A program made the position numbers and the translations under genes. The notes beneath the pieces were generated by a model. That model had not been told where the DNA came from, made no database searches, and saw only the letters and a list, made by a program, of their open reading frames with translations. Positions 1 to 6,123 of a DNA stretch of 11,473 nucleotides are shown here, piece by piece (positions within the stretch are counted from its first letter, which is position 1; every line of letters starts with the position of its first letter). Source of the stretch: Candidatus Berkelbacteria bacterium (GTDB taxonomy: Bacteria; Patescibacteriota; UBA1384; VFKW01). The stretch lies in NCBI GenBank assembly GCA_009885355.1, contig VFKW01000144.1, positions 1 to 11,473 on the forward strand. Reading direction: 5' to 3'.

Positions 1-25
1 CTAGGCATTTTTTTTAAAACGCTCA

Positions 26-93
26 GACGAGGAGATCTTGAGATAAAGTTGTCCAATCAGTTGGGCCGGAGGTTTACCTCGTCAGCTTCTCAA
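26..93. other. Nested inverted repeats in the left-edge region without a clear gene
   Basis: No convincing gene is seen in 1-229. The stretch holds GACGAGG (26-32) pairing with CCTCGTC (77-83), an inner CCAA-TCAG-TTGG hairpin (53-64), and a competing pair TTGAGA (38-43) with TCTCAA (88-93). The frame starting at base 1 stays open to the TAA at 145-147 (48 codons), so the tail of a gene entering from the left is possible, but I do not recognise its sequence. The pairing could reflect a structured RNA, a mobile-element end, or chance. Confidence 0.25.
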
Positions 94-217
94 AGGACTA
101 TTTATTTGAACATATTGTGCTACGTGGTTTTTGTCATATGTGGATAACTTCGGGTTTTGTTCAGTAAATACTGCCATAGCCTATCTAACTTGAATTTTTT
201 AAATATCCAGAAGGTGA

Positions 218-229
218 TATAATATTTTC
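218..229 (+). promoter_or_regulatory. -10 box placed for a leaderless transcript of the ASCH gene
   Basis: A perfect TATAAT lies at 218-223 and the ATG begins only six bases later, at 230. Transcription would be expected to start at or next to the A of the ATG, leaving no leader. A purine-rich AAGGTG (211-216) overlaps the promoter and is too far from 230 to be a normal ribosome site. It would serve the in-frame ATG at 242 only if transcription began upstream. No good -35 is seen at 16-18 bp spacing. Confidence 0.45.
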
Positions 230-565
230 ATGATATATAAAATGAATTTACATCCAAAATATTTTGAAAAAATCAAAGACGGATCGAAAACTATCGAATG
301 CCGTTTGTTTGATGAAAAAAGAAGGATAATGAAAATTGGAGATATTATTGAGTTTTCAAGGACAGACGAACCTGGAATTACCATAAGGTCTGAAATTCAA
401 GAGTTATTAAATTACTCAACTTTTGAGGATTTAGTTGCGACTTTTCCTGCGACTTCTTTTGGTGTTGAAACTAAATCAGACATACTTGATGATCTTCATA
501 AATTTTATACTTTAGATCAGGAAAAAAAATATTCTGTGGTTGGGATTAGAGTAAAATTAATTTAG
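230..565 (+). CDS. Stand-alone ASCH-domain protein
   Basis: 111 aa, almost entirely one ASCH domain (PUA-like fold, a family of RNA-binding and RNA- or nucleoside-processing proteins). The signature is near the N-terminus: after YFEKIKDG come K20, T21, E23 and R25, the family's K-T-x-E-x-R pattern. A GDIIEF strand (37-42) follows, where ASCH proteins have their beta-barrel turn. The length fits single-domain members. It is predicted to be soluble and cytosolic. The start at 230 is preceded by TATAAT with a six-base gap, suggesting a leaderless message; M5 (242) is the alternative start. The next gene ends in a second, clearly related ASCH domain, so the two probably share a substrate class. 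One ASCH protein, E. coli YqfB, hydrolyses N4-acetylcytidine, but that function cannot be assigned from this sequence. Confidence 0.8.
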   Translation: MIYKMNLHPKYFEKIKDGSKTIECRLFDEKRRIMKIGDIIEFSRTDEPGITIRSEIQELLNYSTFEDLVATFPATSFGVETKSDILDDLHKFYTLDQEKKYSVVGIRVKLI

Positions 566-577
566 GGTTATTCCCTA

Positions 578-606
578 TTGACCAAACCTTATATTTGTTA
601 TACAAT
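578..606 (+). promoter_or_regulatory. Sigma-70-type promoter for the GNAT-ASCH gene
   Basis: TTGACC (578-583), a 17-base spacer, and TACAAT (601-606) make a near-consensus promoter. The expected start is near 612-614, inside the hairpin described at 607-628. The message leader would be about 80 bases. Confidence 0.6.
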
Positions 607-628
607 ACTCAGCAGTACTGAGTTTTTT
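607..628 (+). terminator. Terminator-like hairpin overlapping the downstream promoter start
   Basis: ACTCAG (607-612), loop CAGTA, CTGAGT (618-623), then a T-run to 628. This has the form of a rho-independent terminator for the ASCH gene, whose stop ends at 565. It sits directly after the -10 box of the next gene's promoter, so a transcript starting near 613 would carry only its right half and would not terminate here. Confidence 0.55.
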
Positions 629-648
629 GGTACTATCCTATTCACGCA

Positions 649-667
649 AAGCTCGATTGTAGAGCTT
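649..667 (+). promoter_or_regulatory. Leader hairpin just ahead of the ribosome site
   Basis: AAGCTC (649-654), a seven-base loop, and GAGCTT (662-667) form a perfect 6-bp stem ending ten bases before the AGGAGG at 678-683. It has no T-run. It may shape the leader of the acetyltransferase message; a regulatory role is inference only. Confidence 0.3.
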
Positions 668-693
668 AGTGAAAAACAGGAGGATACAAGCAC

Positions 694-2043
694 TTGAAAA
701 ACATGAAAGAATCCGCAAATTCGATTCGACCCGCCGAGGAAAAAGATCGTAGAACAATTGTCGATCTGATGGAAAACGCTTTGGCCCCTTATTATGACGG
801 TGATCATAGTGCGCATGCAGGCAGAATCATTGATGCGCACGTCAAGGGGGGCCGGGATGGAGTCGGACATTTCTCGTTTGAACAAAGGATGTTCGTGGCG
901 GAAAAGTCAGGCGAAATAATTGGTATGGTCCATGTCGTCGGTAAGAGGCAGGGCACCTACAAGATTAGTCCATTGATTGTCGCCCCCTCATGCAGAGGTC
1001 ATTCGGGGATCGGGAGCGCGCTGCTTCAATTCGCCGAGGACTACGCCAGACAGATGGAAGCCAGGCAGATGTACTGCACGGTAGCTGAGCAGAATCATTC
1101 GGCGCTGCAGTTTTTCCGGCGAAAAGGGTATGTCGTTGCCGGCAGCTCAGACAGTCACTATAAGGCAAATATTAAAGAGCTGATGCTTTACAAACTGTTA
1201 GCTAGCAATCTGGTTCAGGAGAAGTTCGATAAGACAAACATCTCTGTAGTTCCGTTTGAGGAGTGCTTCAGAGATCAGGCATCAGCTCTTATCTTGGAAA
1301 CTCTGCCGAAATTCTTCGGTGGAATTAACGAAGCTTGGCTGGACGGCCTTTACGAAGGGTACCATCGACGCGACTCCGGAGATATCAATCTCAAGTTCAA
1401 GCTTATCTACTTGGCGATTGACAGGGATCATAGAGTCCTAGGCATCGCTGGCGCAACCCCTAAAAAGGGTCAGCCGATAAAGGTTATGCCATTAGTATCC
1501 AGAACCCTGCAGGCCTTTGAGGCGCTTCTGACCGACATACCTTTTCTGCTCAAGCCTTACGGGCACAAGCTGTATATTCATATCGTGCCAACGGTTGAGC
1601 AGACCATATCGCTTCAGCGAATGGGTTGGAAGCTGGATGCGGCAATGCCAGCGGCATACCACGATGAATATGTAACACAGCAATGGAGTTACACGATAGG
1701 AGGCGACCTAATGAGGCAAATGCGAGTAAAGTCGCGATATTTCAATCTGATCAAGGCCGGGGAAAAGACCCTGGAGGTCAGAGTTGGATACGACAACATC
1801 AGGACCATCCAGCCCGGTGAACGTATCATACTTTCCACTCATTCGGATGAAATGACTATCCGTGTTAATGGCGTACGGACATACGCATCGTTCACCGACA
1901 TGATCAAGGTGGAGAACGCTCAGCTGATAGCTCCCGGCTTGGATAGAGATGCCGTTCTAGCTCTACTAAAAGAGATCTACCCGCCGGACAAGGAAAAACT
2001 CGGCGTGATCGTGCTCGATATCGTTACAGAATCGTCCGAATAA
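694..2043 (+). CDS. GNAT / GNAT-like / ASCH three-domain fusion protein
   Basis: 449 aa. Residues about 10-168 form a GNAT acetyltransferase domain: a PLIVAPSCRGHSGIGSALL stretch (93-111) is the acetyl-CoA loop, although RGHSGIG (101-107) has one residue more than the usual R-x-x-G-x-G/A. A second domain (about 180-335) has GNAT-like late strands (KLYIHIVPT 292-300, RMGWKLD 309-315) but no acetyl-CoA motif, so it looks like a degenerate GNAT copy. Residues about 342-445 are an ASCH domain with K358, T359, E361 and R363, closely resembling the stand-alone ASCH protein just upstream. The TTG start at 694 is preferred because AGGAGG (678-683) is ten bases away; ATG at 703 would be 19 away. G+C is near half, against about a third in neighbours, suggesting transfer. 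The substrate is unknown; a nucleoside, RNA base or antibiotic is possible. Confidence 0.8.
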   Translation: MKNMKESANSIRPAEEKDRRTIVDLMENALAPYYDGDHSAHAGRIIDAHVKGGRDGVGHFSFEQRMFVAEKSGEIIGMVHVVGKRQGTYKISPLIVAPSCRGHSGIGSALLQFAEDYARQMEARQMYCTVAEQNHSALQFFRRKGYVVAGSSDSHYKANIKELMLYKLLASNLVQEKFDKTNISVVPFEECFRDQASALILETLPKFFGGINEAWLDGLYEGYHRRDSGDINLKFKLIYLAIDRDHRVLGIAGATPKKGQPIKVMPLVSRTLQAFEALLTDIPFLLKPYGHKLYIHIVPTVEQTISLQRMGWKLDAAMPAAYHDEYVTQQWSYTIGGDLMRQMRVKSRYFNLIKAGEKTLEVRVGYDNIRTIQPGERIILSTHSDEMTIRVNGVRTYASFTDMIKVENAQLIAPGLDRDAVLALLKEIYPPDKEKLGVIVLDIVTESSE

Positions 2044-2074
2044 GACTAAACAGCGGTATCACATCCATACTCAC

Positions 2075-2111
2075 GAGCTCACTAACCTTATGGTCGGTGA
2101 GCTATTTTTTT
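2075..2111 (+). terminator. Rho-independent terminator of the GNAT-ASCH gene
   Basis: AGCTCAC (2076-2082) pairs with GTGAGCT (2097-2103), and an inner ACC/GGT pair shortens the loop. A run of seven T follows at 2105-2111. It lies about 30 bases after the stop codon. Confidence 0.8.
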
Positions 2112-2386
2112 ATCTCAGATAGTACATTCGTACAAGAATTCTCATACCCCCCAAACACTGTCCCATTTTTGTCTTATTTTATGGTATGCTTTCTTTAGAA
2201 ATGGTGCACCGAAATCGGTCAAAGGTTCTAGACTGTACTGTCCCGCAATTTCCCCTTGGAACCTTGCTTTTAACCTTGTAAACAGGGGACAGTCCCCCTT
2301 TCTGATAGCTGCGTTTAGTGATAAGATAATTCTGTGGTGCAAACTTTATTACAGACATTCTATACATTTAATAGGGGAGATAACCT
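2112..2386. other. 275-bp intergenic stretch with palindrome half-sites
   Basis: There is no supportable gene here. It holds two direct copies of ACTGTCCC (2157-2164 and 2237-2244), then the full inverted palindrome at 2285-2297. The 2157 copy sits in a TGGGACAGTGTTTGGGG context when read on the minus strand, like the REP-type repeats around RAYT (Y1 REP-associated) transposases. A decayed insertion is plausible. Its right end is the leader of the transporter gene, with AGGGGAGA at 2373-2380. Confidence 0.4.
2285..2297 (+). repeat. GGGGACAGTCCCC palindrome, copy 1
   Basis: A 13-bp palindrome followed by CTTTCTG. The copy at 4421 repeats the flank AGGGGACAG(T)CCCC...TTTC(C)TG in the same orientation. 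It lies about 90 bp upstream of the transporter gene. Confidence 0.7.
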
Positions 2387-3304
2387 ATGAATAGTACTTG
2401 GATTATTTTTTCAATATTACCGCCACTTATGTGGTCAATCACAAATCACACTGACAAATATTTGGTTACAAAATATTTGAAAAATCAAGGTGGCGCTTCC
2501 ATAATTATTTTATCTGCATTGTTTGGAGTGATGATTCTCCCATACATCATGTTTATGCATCTAAGCTCCATTTCTATGTCATTTAATCATATTCTGTTAC
2601 TTATGTTGGCAGGAGCTTTAACAATAATAAATTATCTTTTCTACATCTTTGCTTTGTCCGAAGAAGAAACATCAGTTATTGTGCCGCTTTATCAAACTAT
2701 TCCTGTTTTTAGTTTTATTCTAGGATATTTCTTTCTTGGCGAAACTCTATCTATTCAACAAATGATTGCTAGCGTACTCATCATATTTGGAAGTATATTA
2801 ATTTCTCTCGATTTAAAATCAACCAAATTAAAAATCAAAAATAAAATCCTTTTTCTCATGTTAAGTGCATCATTGATGGCCGCATTAACCAGTCTAATAT
2901 TCAAATATGTCGCCATTAAAGAATCCTATTGGGGTTCTAGTTTCTGGGTATTTATTGGATTAATCTTAGCCGCGATTATACTTCTAATTTTTGTTAAAAA
3001 ATGGCGACAAGAATTAATACAAATCCTAAAACAGGATAAGTTTGCGATAATTGGATTAAACACATTAAATGAAGTTATGAATATTGGTGCAAGCTTAATT
3101 TTCAGCTATGCTACTTTGATCGCTCCACTTGCGCTAGTCGCAGTAATATCAAACGGATTTCAGCCTATTTTTGTTTTACTATTTGCACTCATCTTTTCCA
3201 TATTTATTCCAAAATATGTCAGCGAAGAACTTTCCAGAAAACACTTAATCCAAAAAATTATATCCGTTGTTATTATTTTTATAGGTACTTATTTATTAAA
3301 CTAA
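2387..3304 (+). CDS. DMT-superfamily (EamA) transporter
   Basis: 305 aa, about ten hydrophobic segments (roughly 4-19, 38-56, 68-90, 94-114, 124-142, 153-173, 184-204, 217-240, 243-272, 287-303), the usual size and shape of a two-repeat EamA permease. The end of the first repeat is diagnostic: VIVPLYQTIPVFSFILGYFF, then LGE at 117-119 and an LIIFGSILIS helix (131-140), the pattern seen in this superfamily before the central loop. It is an inner-membrane carrier for a small metabolite; the substrate cannot be read from sequence. AGGGGAGA at 2373-2380 lies six bases before the ATG. The gene is bracketed by palindromes at 2285 and 3308, the latter starting three bases after the stop codon, so it looks like a discrete inserted cassette. 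Confidence 0.85.
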   Translation: MNSTWIIFSILPPLMWSITNHTDKYLVTKYLKNQGGASIIILSALFGVMILPYIMFMHLSSISMSFNHILLLMLAGALTIINYLFYIFALSEEETSVIVPLYQTIPVFSFILGYFFLGETLSIQQMIASVLIIFGSILISLDLKSTKLKIKNKILFLMLSASLMAALTSLIFKYVAIKESYWGSSFWVFIGLILAAIILLIFVKKWRQELIQILKQDKFAIIGLNTLNEVMNIGASLIFSYATLIAPLALVAVISNGFQPIFVLLFALIFSIFIPKYVSEELSRKHLIQKIISVVIIFIGTYLLN

Positions 3305-3307
3305 ATA

Positions 3308-3320
3308 GGGGACTGTCCCC
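3308..3320 (-). repeat. GGGGACTGTCCCC palindrome, copy 2 (inverted relative to copy 1)
   Basis: A 13-bp palindrome starting three bases after the transporter stop codon. Its central T reads as the reverse complement of copy 1, and it shares the AGGGGACTGTCCCCT core with copy 1 read on the minus strand. Confidence 0.7.
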
Positions 3321-3344
3321 TTACTACTTGTGAATAAAGTGAGC

Positions 3345-3382
3345 GGTGGAGCGTCAGCTTAACTATCCCTCATTCTCCACCA
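3345..3382 (+). other. Hairpin resembling a tRNA/tmRNA acceptor end
   Basis: GGTGGAG (3345-3351) pairs perfectly with CTCCACC (3375-3381), followed by A, across a 23-base loop. A 7-bp stem ending in CTCCACCA resembles a tmRNA or tRNA acceptor stem, but 38 bases is too short for either and no T-loop consensus is present. No T-run follows, so it is not a normal terminator. It may be a scar or chance. Confidence 0.25.
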
Positions 3383-3399
3383 AGAGAAATTACTACTGA

Positions 3400-3428
3400 T
3401 TGTGATAATTTTTATATTATGATAAAAT
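3400..3428 (+). promoter_or_regulatory. Promoter of the membrane protein / GNAT unit
   Basis: TTGTGA (3400-3405), a 17-base spacer, and TAAAAT (3423-3428) with an extended TG one base before the -10 (3420-3421). The leader would be about 15 bases and contains GAGG at 3441-3444. Confidence 0.6.
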
Positions 3429-3449
3429 GAGGTTTGAGTTGAGGATGAA

Positions 3450-3914
3450 ATGGATATCTATAGTTATTTAGTAGCCGCAATTTATTTTTTTTACGCTGCC
3501 CTTATGGCTGCATGGTTTTATTGTTATCCACTCGGATTAAAATATGAAATGACACATGCCGGTTTCGAGCAAAAAAAGAAATTTATATATCTTGAAATAC
3601 TAGTAGCCCTGATATTTGGCGCGATACTTGTTCCAATATTGATTAGAAGCATATTTTCAGTGAATTTTATTTCAATCAGCTTATTGCTATCACCTGTGTT
3701 AGTATTTTCTGTCCTAGGATGGATCGCAGCAAAAAAATTTAATAAAAAATATTCAGCGATATTTTATAATAGTAGCGTGCATCGCTATAATATTACGTGG
3801 AGGGAGAAAAATTGGGGTTATTACATTAGCATAATTACCAATGTTTTACTTATAATTTCCGTAGTTATATTATTTGGAATTTTATTAATTACAAGTGGTA
3901 TACAAAGGTTCTAG
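3450..3914 (+). CDS. Small polytopic membrane protein of unknown function
   Basis: 154 aa. I do not recognise the family. Hydrophobicity suggests four membrane segments: about 5-27, 47-67, 72-93 and 124-147. Between segments three and four is a hydrophilic stretch rich in lysine, aromatic and asparagine residues (95-121), and a similar charged loop (KYEMTHAGFEQKKKF, 31-45) separates one and two. There is no cleavable signal peptide. GAGG at 3441-3444 lies five bases before the ATG, behind a good promoter. The downstream GNAT gene follows after 35 bases without a terminator, so the two are probably co-transcribed. A role as membrane partner of the acetyltransferase, or an unrelated cargo gene, are both possible. 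Confidence 0.65.
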   Translation: MDIYSYLVAAIYFFYAALMAAWFYCYPLGLKYEMTHAGFEQKKKFIYLEILVALIFGAILVPILIRSIFSVNFISISLLLSPVLVFSVLGWIAAKKFNKKYSAIFYNSSVHRYNITWREKNWGYYISIITNVLLIISVVILFGILLITSGIQRF

Positions 3915-3949
3915 GCCGAATTGCCCCGACAAATTATAAAGGTCAAATT

Positions 3950-4414
3950 ATGCAACAAATTCAAATAATTGAATTCAACCCAATTTACAGTCAAGAAATC
4001 TACGACTTTGTTATGAAAATAAAAGTTGATGAATTGGGGTGGAAAAGTGATGCAATAGATTTATTAGAGATAGAAAAAATATATCTGCTCGGCAGAGGAA
4101 ATTTTTGGATAGCAATTGATTCTGGTAAAATAGTAGGAACTATTGCCATTGAGGATAAAGGGGAAGGACAAGGATATCTTCAAAGAATGTATCTGGCCGA
4201 AGAGTATCGAGGAACTGGCTTAGCCCAAAATCTTTTAGATAATTTATTAGAATTTGCTAAAAATAAAAACTTCAAAGAAATATACCTCGGAACCACTCCA
4301 GTCGCCAAAAGAGCCATTCGATTCTATGAAAAAAGTGTCTTCAAAAGGATTGCCCGCTTACCAGAAAAATTTAAAGATGATACAAATGATGTTTTTTTTA
4401 AAATTAAAATATAG
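3950..4414 (+). CDS. GNAT-family N-acetyltransferase
   Basis: 154 aa, a single GNAT domain of normal length that transfers acetyl from acetyl-CoA to an unidentified amine. Motif A is clear: LQRMYLAEEYRGTGLAQNLL (77-96) with R87, G90 and A92 filling R-x-x-G-x-A. The later part, IYLGTTPVAKRAIRFYEKS (111-129), is the usual beta5-helix region ending in the family's FYEK. It is soluble with no transport signal. AAAGGT at 3938-3943 serves the ATG at 3950. It is the second gene of a unit with the membrane protein upstream and ends six bases before a palindromic repeat. It is not the same subfamily as the acetyltransferase domain at 694-2043. The substrate cannot be inferred. Confidence 0.85.
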   Translation: MQQIQIIEFNPIYSQEIYDFVMKIKVDELGWKSDAIDLLEIEKIYLLGRGNFWIAIDSGKIVGTIAIEDKGEGQGYLQRMYLAEEYRGTGLAQNLLDNLLEFAKNKNFKEIYLGTTPVAKRAIRFYEKSVFKRIARLPEKFKDDTNDVFFKIKI

Positions 4415-4420
4415 TAGATA

Positions 4421-4432
4421 GGGGACAGCCCC
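4421..4432 (+). repeat. GGGGACAGCCCC palindrome, copy 3
   Basis: Same orientation as copy 1 but missing the central T, with the matching flanking TTTCCTG. It lies between the ends of the convergent GNAT and 63-aa genes. As a GC hairpin followed by TTTCC it could act weakly as a terminator. Confidence 0.65.
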
Positions 4433-4445
4433 TTTCCTGTTCAAT

Positions 4446-4637
4446 TCATCTAACAGTACGGTATTCTCTTTTGGATTTATTAACCAATTTAAGCTGTTCT
4501 TTATTGGCTTGCCGAGTGGCCTTATTAATAATCTTTTTTTGTTCACCAGAAGGAAGGTTGAAAAAAGTTTTTTCTTCCTTGTTTGAATTATTTATTTTTC
4601 CTGTACCAGATATAAAATTGTAAATTAATGTCAGCAT
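4446..4637 (-). CDS. Small basic protein of unknown function (63 aa)
   Basis: I do not recognise this 63-aa protein. Residues 1-10 are hydrophobic (MLTLIYNFIS); the rest is strongly basic and likely helical, rich in K, R, N and Q (KKIINKATRQANKEQLKLVN, 34-53). The gene is credible because its control signals are excellent: GGAGG (4645-4649, minus strand) lies seven bases before the ATG, and a TTGACA-N16-TATGAT promoter lies just upstream. It might bind nucleic acid or associate with the membrane; neither is shown. Confidence 0.6.
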   Translation of the reverse strand: MLTLIYNFISGTGKINNSNKEEKTFFNLPSGEQKKIINKATRQANKEQLKLVNKSKREYRTVR

Positions 4638-4660
4638 AATTTATCCTCCAGTGATTTCTT

Positions 4661-4688
4661 ATCATACCTTATCTTCGGTAGCTGTCAA
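4661..4688 (-). promoter_or_regulatory. Near-consensus promoter of the 63-aa gene
   Basis: On the minus strand TTGACA (4688-4683), a 16-base spacer, and TATGAT (4666-4661). The expected start is about 4654, giving a leader of about 17 bases that includes GGAGG. Confidence 0.7.
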
Positions 4689-4740
4689 TATTTTTAATAA
4701 AAAGCTCAGCGTCTAATTTTTGTTGTTCTTTCTCTTCCAT
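4669..4740 (-). CDS. Possible 23-aa peptide between the operon and the 63-aa gene
   Basis: The ATG at 4740 opens a 23-codon frame (MEEKEQQKLDAELFIKNIDS... to TAA at 4669-4671). AAGGA lies six bases upstream, inside a hairpin AATTCC (4744-4749)/GGAATT (4757-4762). The peptide would be charged and helical. Its 3' part overlaps the promoter of the 63-aa gene, so it may be fortuitous. Confidence 0.22.
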   Translation of the reverse strand: MEEKEQQKLDAELFIKNIDSYRR

Positions 4741-4786
4741 TTTAATTCCTTGATCTGGAATTCAATTACTGATTATATGGCAGAAA

Positions 4787-6112
4787 TTATTGCCAAGTTA
4801 AAATTTTGGCTATTGATCCGATATATGGGATCGGAGTTTTTTGGATGCTTTTATCTTTAATATTATAAGTGCTCAGAGTCTGATTTACTAACGGCTTATT
4901 TGCTGAACTTTCTGAACTTATGATATCCAATTTACTGCTATCCGGAGAAAACGCTAGCGACGAAGTGCTCGTATATGAATATGATTCTGAAGCAAAACTT
5001 TGGGATAGCACCTGCTCAAATGTTTTAGTTTTAATGGAATAATACCAAATAGTCTCAATTGTTGTTGGGCTAGAGCTATCATTTTGGTAAGGCGAGGAAT
5101 ACGCGCTGCCCGAAGAACCACTCAATACTTTAGTCAAAGGAGCTGATTTGATAAAGGCTAGACTTTGATGATCAGGAGAAATCGCGAATCCAAGAATTTT
5201 TATACTCTGGATATTACCCGTACTTGTTTGAAAATTCTGTTTCGTTTTATTTTTAAGATCGACTAAAATAATTTGGAATGTATCGAGAAATGCCACTAGC
5301 TGATAATCAGGCGAAAAATATAAGCCCAGATTGCTATACGCGGAATCAGAAATCTCCATAAGCTTAGACGATGTTCCAACCAGCGTGATCAACTGGCTGC
5401 GGTCATAAATATAATAAGTATCTCCATTTAGAGCCAGCAGCTGCGCACCGTCACCATACGAATATTCTTTTGATTTTTCAGGATAATCTTGTGTTTTGAA
5501 ATTGCCGCTTGTGATATCAACGCTATTTAAATATTTTTTATAATTTTCCTGATTTGGAATAAACCAATTTAGCGGGTTATCGATATTTGAGGTTTGTAAT
5601 CTTTTTGTGGTGATAAAACCGATTGATTTACTTGACCAATCCCATGCAATTGAGGTGATGAGAGTATCCTTGGCAGCCACGACTACTTTTTTAGAAGTAT
5701 TATCCGATAAATCATATAAGATAATCGTACTATCTTCAGGATTTTGATCAGAATAATTTATATGAAAAGGTTCCGGAGTAAGTACCGCCAGGTACTTACC
5801 GTCCGGTGAGATTTTTGAAATATAGGTCAATTGCATTTCCGATGATGAGTAGTTGGGATTATTTTTCAAGCTACTGATAGTAAGAATATCTTTTTCAAGT
5901 GGCTCTGCGCTAGACGGATCAAGTGATTGAACCTTGTCGGAATAATTAACAAAGAGTCCTGTTGGCTTTTTTGAAGATGGTTTTGTTATCGGCGAAACTG
6001 TAAACTGTGTCTTTTCCTCATTTTTTGACAGCTTGACAGCGGCAACCGCAACCCCGACAAAAAATAATACAATTACGGCAATGATGAGAATAGTTGTTTT
6101 TTTATTGTTCAT
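4787..6112 (-). CDS. Membrane-anchored beta-propeller (TolB/WD40-like) protein
   Basis: 441 aa. Residues 1-6 are polar, 7-27 form one membrane helix not followed by an obvious cleavage site, and the rest should lie outside the cytoplasm. The soluble part has repeated propeller-blade signatures of the PD40/WD40-like type: SPDGKYLAVL (102-111), FSPDYQLVAFLD (266-277), ISPDHQSLAFI (311-321) and FSPDSSKLDIIS (388-399), each a short strand after S-P-D. Other blades are diverged. A Ser/Thr/Pro-rich linker (36-60) separates helix and propeller. No catalytic motif is seen, so a binding or scaffold role is likely. AGGAGGGG lies just before the ATG, in the 11-base gap to the upstream gene, so it is co-transcribed with and probably a partner of the polytopic protein. 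Confidence 0.75.
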   Translation of the reverse strand: MNNKKTTILIIAVIVLFFVGVAVAAVKLSKNEEKTQFTVSPITKPSSKKPTGLFVNYSDKVQSLDPSSAEPLEKDILTISSLKNNPNYSSSEMQLTYISKISPDGKYLAVLTPEPFHINYSDQNPEDSTIILYDLSDNTSKKVVVAAKDTLITSIAWDWSSKSIGFITTKRLQTSNIDNPLNWFIPNQENYKKYLNSVDITSGNFKTQDYPEKSKEYSYGDGAQLLALNGDTYYIYDRSQLITLVGTSSKLMEISDSAYSNLGLYFSPDYQLVAFLDTFQIILVDLKNKTKQNFQTSTGNIQSIKILGFAISPDHQSLAFIKSAPLTKVLSGSSGSAYSSPYQNDSSSPTTIETIWYYSIKTKTFEQVLSQSFASESYSYTSTSSLAFSPDSSKLDIISSESSANKPLVNQTLSTYNIKDKSIQKTPIPYIGSIAKILTWQ

Positions 6113-6123
6113 TTCCCCTCCTA

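Noticed and set aside
139..147. Replication origin based on a DnaA box
   Set aside because: Only one exact box is present in the window and no dnaA or dnaN gene is near, so an origin is not supported.
2142..2367. Two minus-strand frames of about 60 codons between the terminator and the transporter
   Set aside because: They overlap each other and the palindromic repeats, have no ribosome sites, and the region reads as a decayed insertion and leader.
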